Origin: an uncultured Azospirillum sp.
GTDB lineage: Bacteria > Pseudomonadota > Alphaproteobacteria > RF32 > CAG-239
Length of the DNA stretch: 29,533 nucleotides
Assembly (NCBI GenBank): GCA_900538765.1
Contig: UQAB01000023.1
Coordinates: 1-29,533, forward strand
Reading direction: 5' to 3'
Within the stretch, counting starts at the first letter, position 1, and the number at the start of each line of letters is the position of its first letter. This document shows, piece by piece, positions 28,304-29,533 of this stretch. A program made the position numbers and the translations under genes. The notes below the pieces were generated by a model that was not told the DNA's origin, did no database searches, and worked only from the letters and a program-made list of their open reading frames with translations.

Positions 28304-29182
28304 TTAAAATTTTGCATATAGCAGGACAGCGGCGTCAGAACATTTTTTGTCTTCGCTTGTTGCCGGTTTGTAACAGGAAGCTGTTTGTTGTTTGTTATAA
28401 AACTCGTTTTCATTGTAAAAAAATTCTAAATCAGTGTATTGGGAGTTTGCTTTGAGTTCGTTTTGAATTTTTTTGACATCAAAGCTCCAGATGGCGTTTA
28501 GATTGGGAAATCTGTTCATCATATCGTTTTTGACATATTGTGTGTTGGATAATGACATTGCATCATAGTAGCGTAGTTTATCAATAACTATGCAGCTGTT
28601 GTTGATATTGATAATCTGTCCGACAGTTTCAATATAATTTGCACCGGTTTCCGGAGAACAGCCGTAGCTTAGGAGGCCTGTTTGGCTTCTCCATGCGAGC
28701 AGCGTATTTCCGTTTTTGCAACCTTTGTCACAAGCAGTACGCATATCAAGACATTGTCCGTTAACCCAAGTGTAGGGAGAAACGCAGCCACAGGCAGCAT
28801 ATTTTCCGCCGCAGGAAAGAGATGAAGATGGTTTTGTTTGGTTTGTTCCCGTACAGGTATATTTGTAGTTTGAGTTGCAAGTGCAGGAACCGTTTGTCCA
28901 AGTACGGTTATCCGAGCAGTTACAGCTTTCATATTTGTTTTTGCAAGGGGTGCCTTGGGGAGATTGGTATGAACCGGTACAGGAATAGCGATAGGATGAT
29001 GCGCAAATAGGGCAGGCGTATTTGTTACCGTAAGGACATTTAATGCCTTTGCCATCAGAGCAGGACGGCATATCGTATCCAAGTGAAGCGCAGTCTGTTG
29101 CTGTTATACATTGTGCGGCAGCATTTCCGGCGGTGAAAGGAGCCACGAACAAAACCGAACTCATTAAAAATATTTTTCTCAT
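28304..29182 (-). CDS. Secreted Cys-rich protein
   Basis: A 292-aa protein with signal peptide (MRKIFLMSSVLFVAPFTAG, cut after NAAA). Residues 25-55 hold the family module CASLGYDMPSC ... IKCPYGNKYAC. Then come repeated Cys units: YRYSCTGS ... CKNKYESCNC, TWTNGSCTCNSNYKYTCTGT, CGGKYAACGC, YTWVNGQC. The last 130 residues have fewer Cys and include a pilin-like segment (TQYVKNDMMNRFPNLNAIWSFD), the rest being unrecognised. AAAGGAG precedes the ATG on the minus strand. It is the promoter-proximal gene of a two-gene unit with 27119-28285. Function unknown; a disulfide-rich surface protein is the likely class. Confidence 0.8.
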   Translation of the reverse strand: MRKIFLMSSVLFVAPFTAGNAAAQCITATDCASLGYDMPSCSDGKGIKCPYGNKYACPICASSYRYSCTGSYQSPQGTPCKNKYESCNCSDNRTWTNGSCTCNSNYKYTCTGTNQTKPSSSLSCGGKYAACGCVSPYTWVNGQCLDMRTACDKGCKNGNTLLAWRSQTGLLSYGCSPETGANYIETVGQIININNSCIVIDKLRYYDAMSLSNTQYVKNDMMNRFPNLNAIWSFDVKKIQNELKANSQYTDLEFFYNENEFYNKQQTASCYKPATSEDKKCSDAAVLLYAKF

Positions 29183-29314
29183 CTCTTTTCTCCTTTAAAC
29201 AAATCTCCGCTTATCCTCTCCTTGGGAACCTCCGGCAGGCACAAGGTGCACGCAGTGCTTCCTTAGGCACAATCCCTCAGCGGTTGACCGATGGGGTGAA
29301 GCTGCCTCAGCTTC
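29183..29314. other. Intergenic stretch with hairpin and 28-nt repeat copy B
   Basis: A perfect 7-bp hairpin, GAAGCTG/CAGCTTC (29298-29314), directly follows the stop codon of the edge gene on the minus strand. The minus strand of 29238-29265 is copy B of the 28-nt repeat found at 20933-20960. AAAGGAG for the 28304-29182 gene is at the other end. No T run or clear promoter was seen. Confidence 0.5.
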
Positions 29315-29533
29315 CTACAAACAGTACACATAACTCGTATCAAAGGGGCACTTGACCGCCGCCCCCTCACAACTTTGTTGCGCATACCCCAAAGCCCTGC
29401 AGTTTTGGTTTAACGCACACCAGTCCGTCCCCGAACAAACGCAAGCCCCCGACGCCGCATCCCATGTATACCCAGAGGCGCATCGGCACTTGCCAAACTT
29501 CCCGTCACAGCTGTTGCCCTCGCCGCCGGCGTA
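29315..29533 (-). CDS. Cys-rich secreted-type protein, C-terminal part only
   Basis: Read on the minus strand the frame is open from the window edge (29533) to a TAG at 29317-29315, giving 72 residues that start YAGGEGNSCDGKFGKC. It contains GYTWDAASGACVCSG and ends with the family module CRALGYAQQSC ... VKCPFDTSYVYCL. In the two downstream genes this module sits just after the signal peptide, whereas here it is the very C-terminus. The stretch is distinctly richer in G+C than those two genes and resembles the first 270 bases of the window. The start is outside the window. Confidence 0.8.
   Translation of the reverse strand, partial: YAGGEGNSCDGKFGKCRCASGYTWDAASGACVCSGTDWCALNQNCRALGYAQQSCEGAAVKCPFDTSYVYCL

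Overview
This window looks like a chromosomal segment of a low-to-mid GC alphaproteobacterium, probably one of the uncultured host- or gut-associated lineages. Pointers to that group are a CcrM-type beta-class adenine methyltransferase close downstream of RNase HII, a lone LolC/E-type permease followed by LolD, a short Ppx/GppA gene running into rlmE, and families of small secreted Cys-rich proteins with a KCP[FY] signature. The assignment is inferred from gene content and synteny; no rRNA or other decisive marker is present.

Layout. 1-537: the 3' end of a Cys-rich secreted protein gene. 649-2986: lipoprotein-release operon (LolC/E permease, LolD ATPase) ending in a small EF-hand protein, then a hairpin repeat element. 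3277-3645 (-): small FHA-domain protein. 3857-8094: translation block rpmI-rplT, then pheS-pheT. 8325-10962: accessory genes (unknown, alpha/beta-hydrolase lipoprotein, two small exported or anchored unknowns) with a possible small RNA between them. 11127-11203: tRNA-Ile2(CAT). 11383-12755: an AT-rich NUDIX gene, a cluster of strong hairpins, and tag, both genes on the minus strand. 12836-13243: strong promoter, long leader with a 22-codon hydrophobic ORF, small membrane protein. 13358-18022: large proteins of unknown function (hydrolase-like protein with a Cys at the nucleophile elbow, helical-repeat protein, HExxH protein), interrupted by a Gdx/SugE-type SMR exporter. 18158-20661: CoaD-like nucleotidyltransferase with an extra C-terminal domain, aldo/keto reductase, queH. 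20626-20869: tandem copies of the repeat element. 20989-23708: rnhB, an unknown acidic protein, ccrM. 23736-26549: overlapping operon of two Ppx/GppA paralogs and rlmE. 26685-27074: unknown. 27119-29533 (-): three Cys-rich secreted protein genes, the last one open at the window edge.

Functionally, the recognisable core covers envelope lipoprotein sorting, ribosome and tRNA function (L35, L20, PheRS, QueH, tRNA-Ile2, RlmE), DNA repair and modification (Tag, RNase HII, CcrM) and polyphosphate/ppGpp-type hydrolases. Around it lie accessory genes, several of which start without a Shine-Dalgarno sequence in AT-rich leaders that share a layout. I saw no CRISPR array, no insertion sequence with a transposase and no prophage. 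The best candidates for something undescribed are the covarying 120-124 bp hairpin element, the modular Cys-rich repertoire, the shared 5' layout of three accessory genes, the CoaD fusion, and the Cys-elbow and HExxH proteins.
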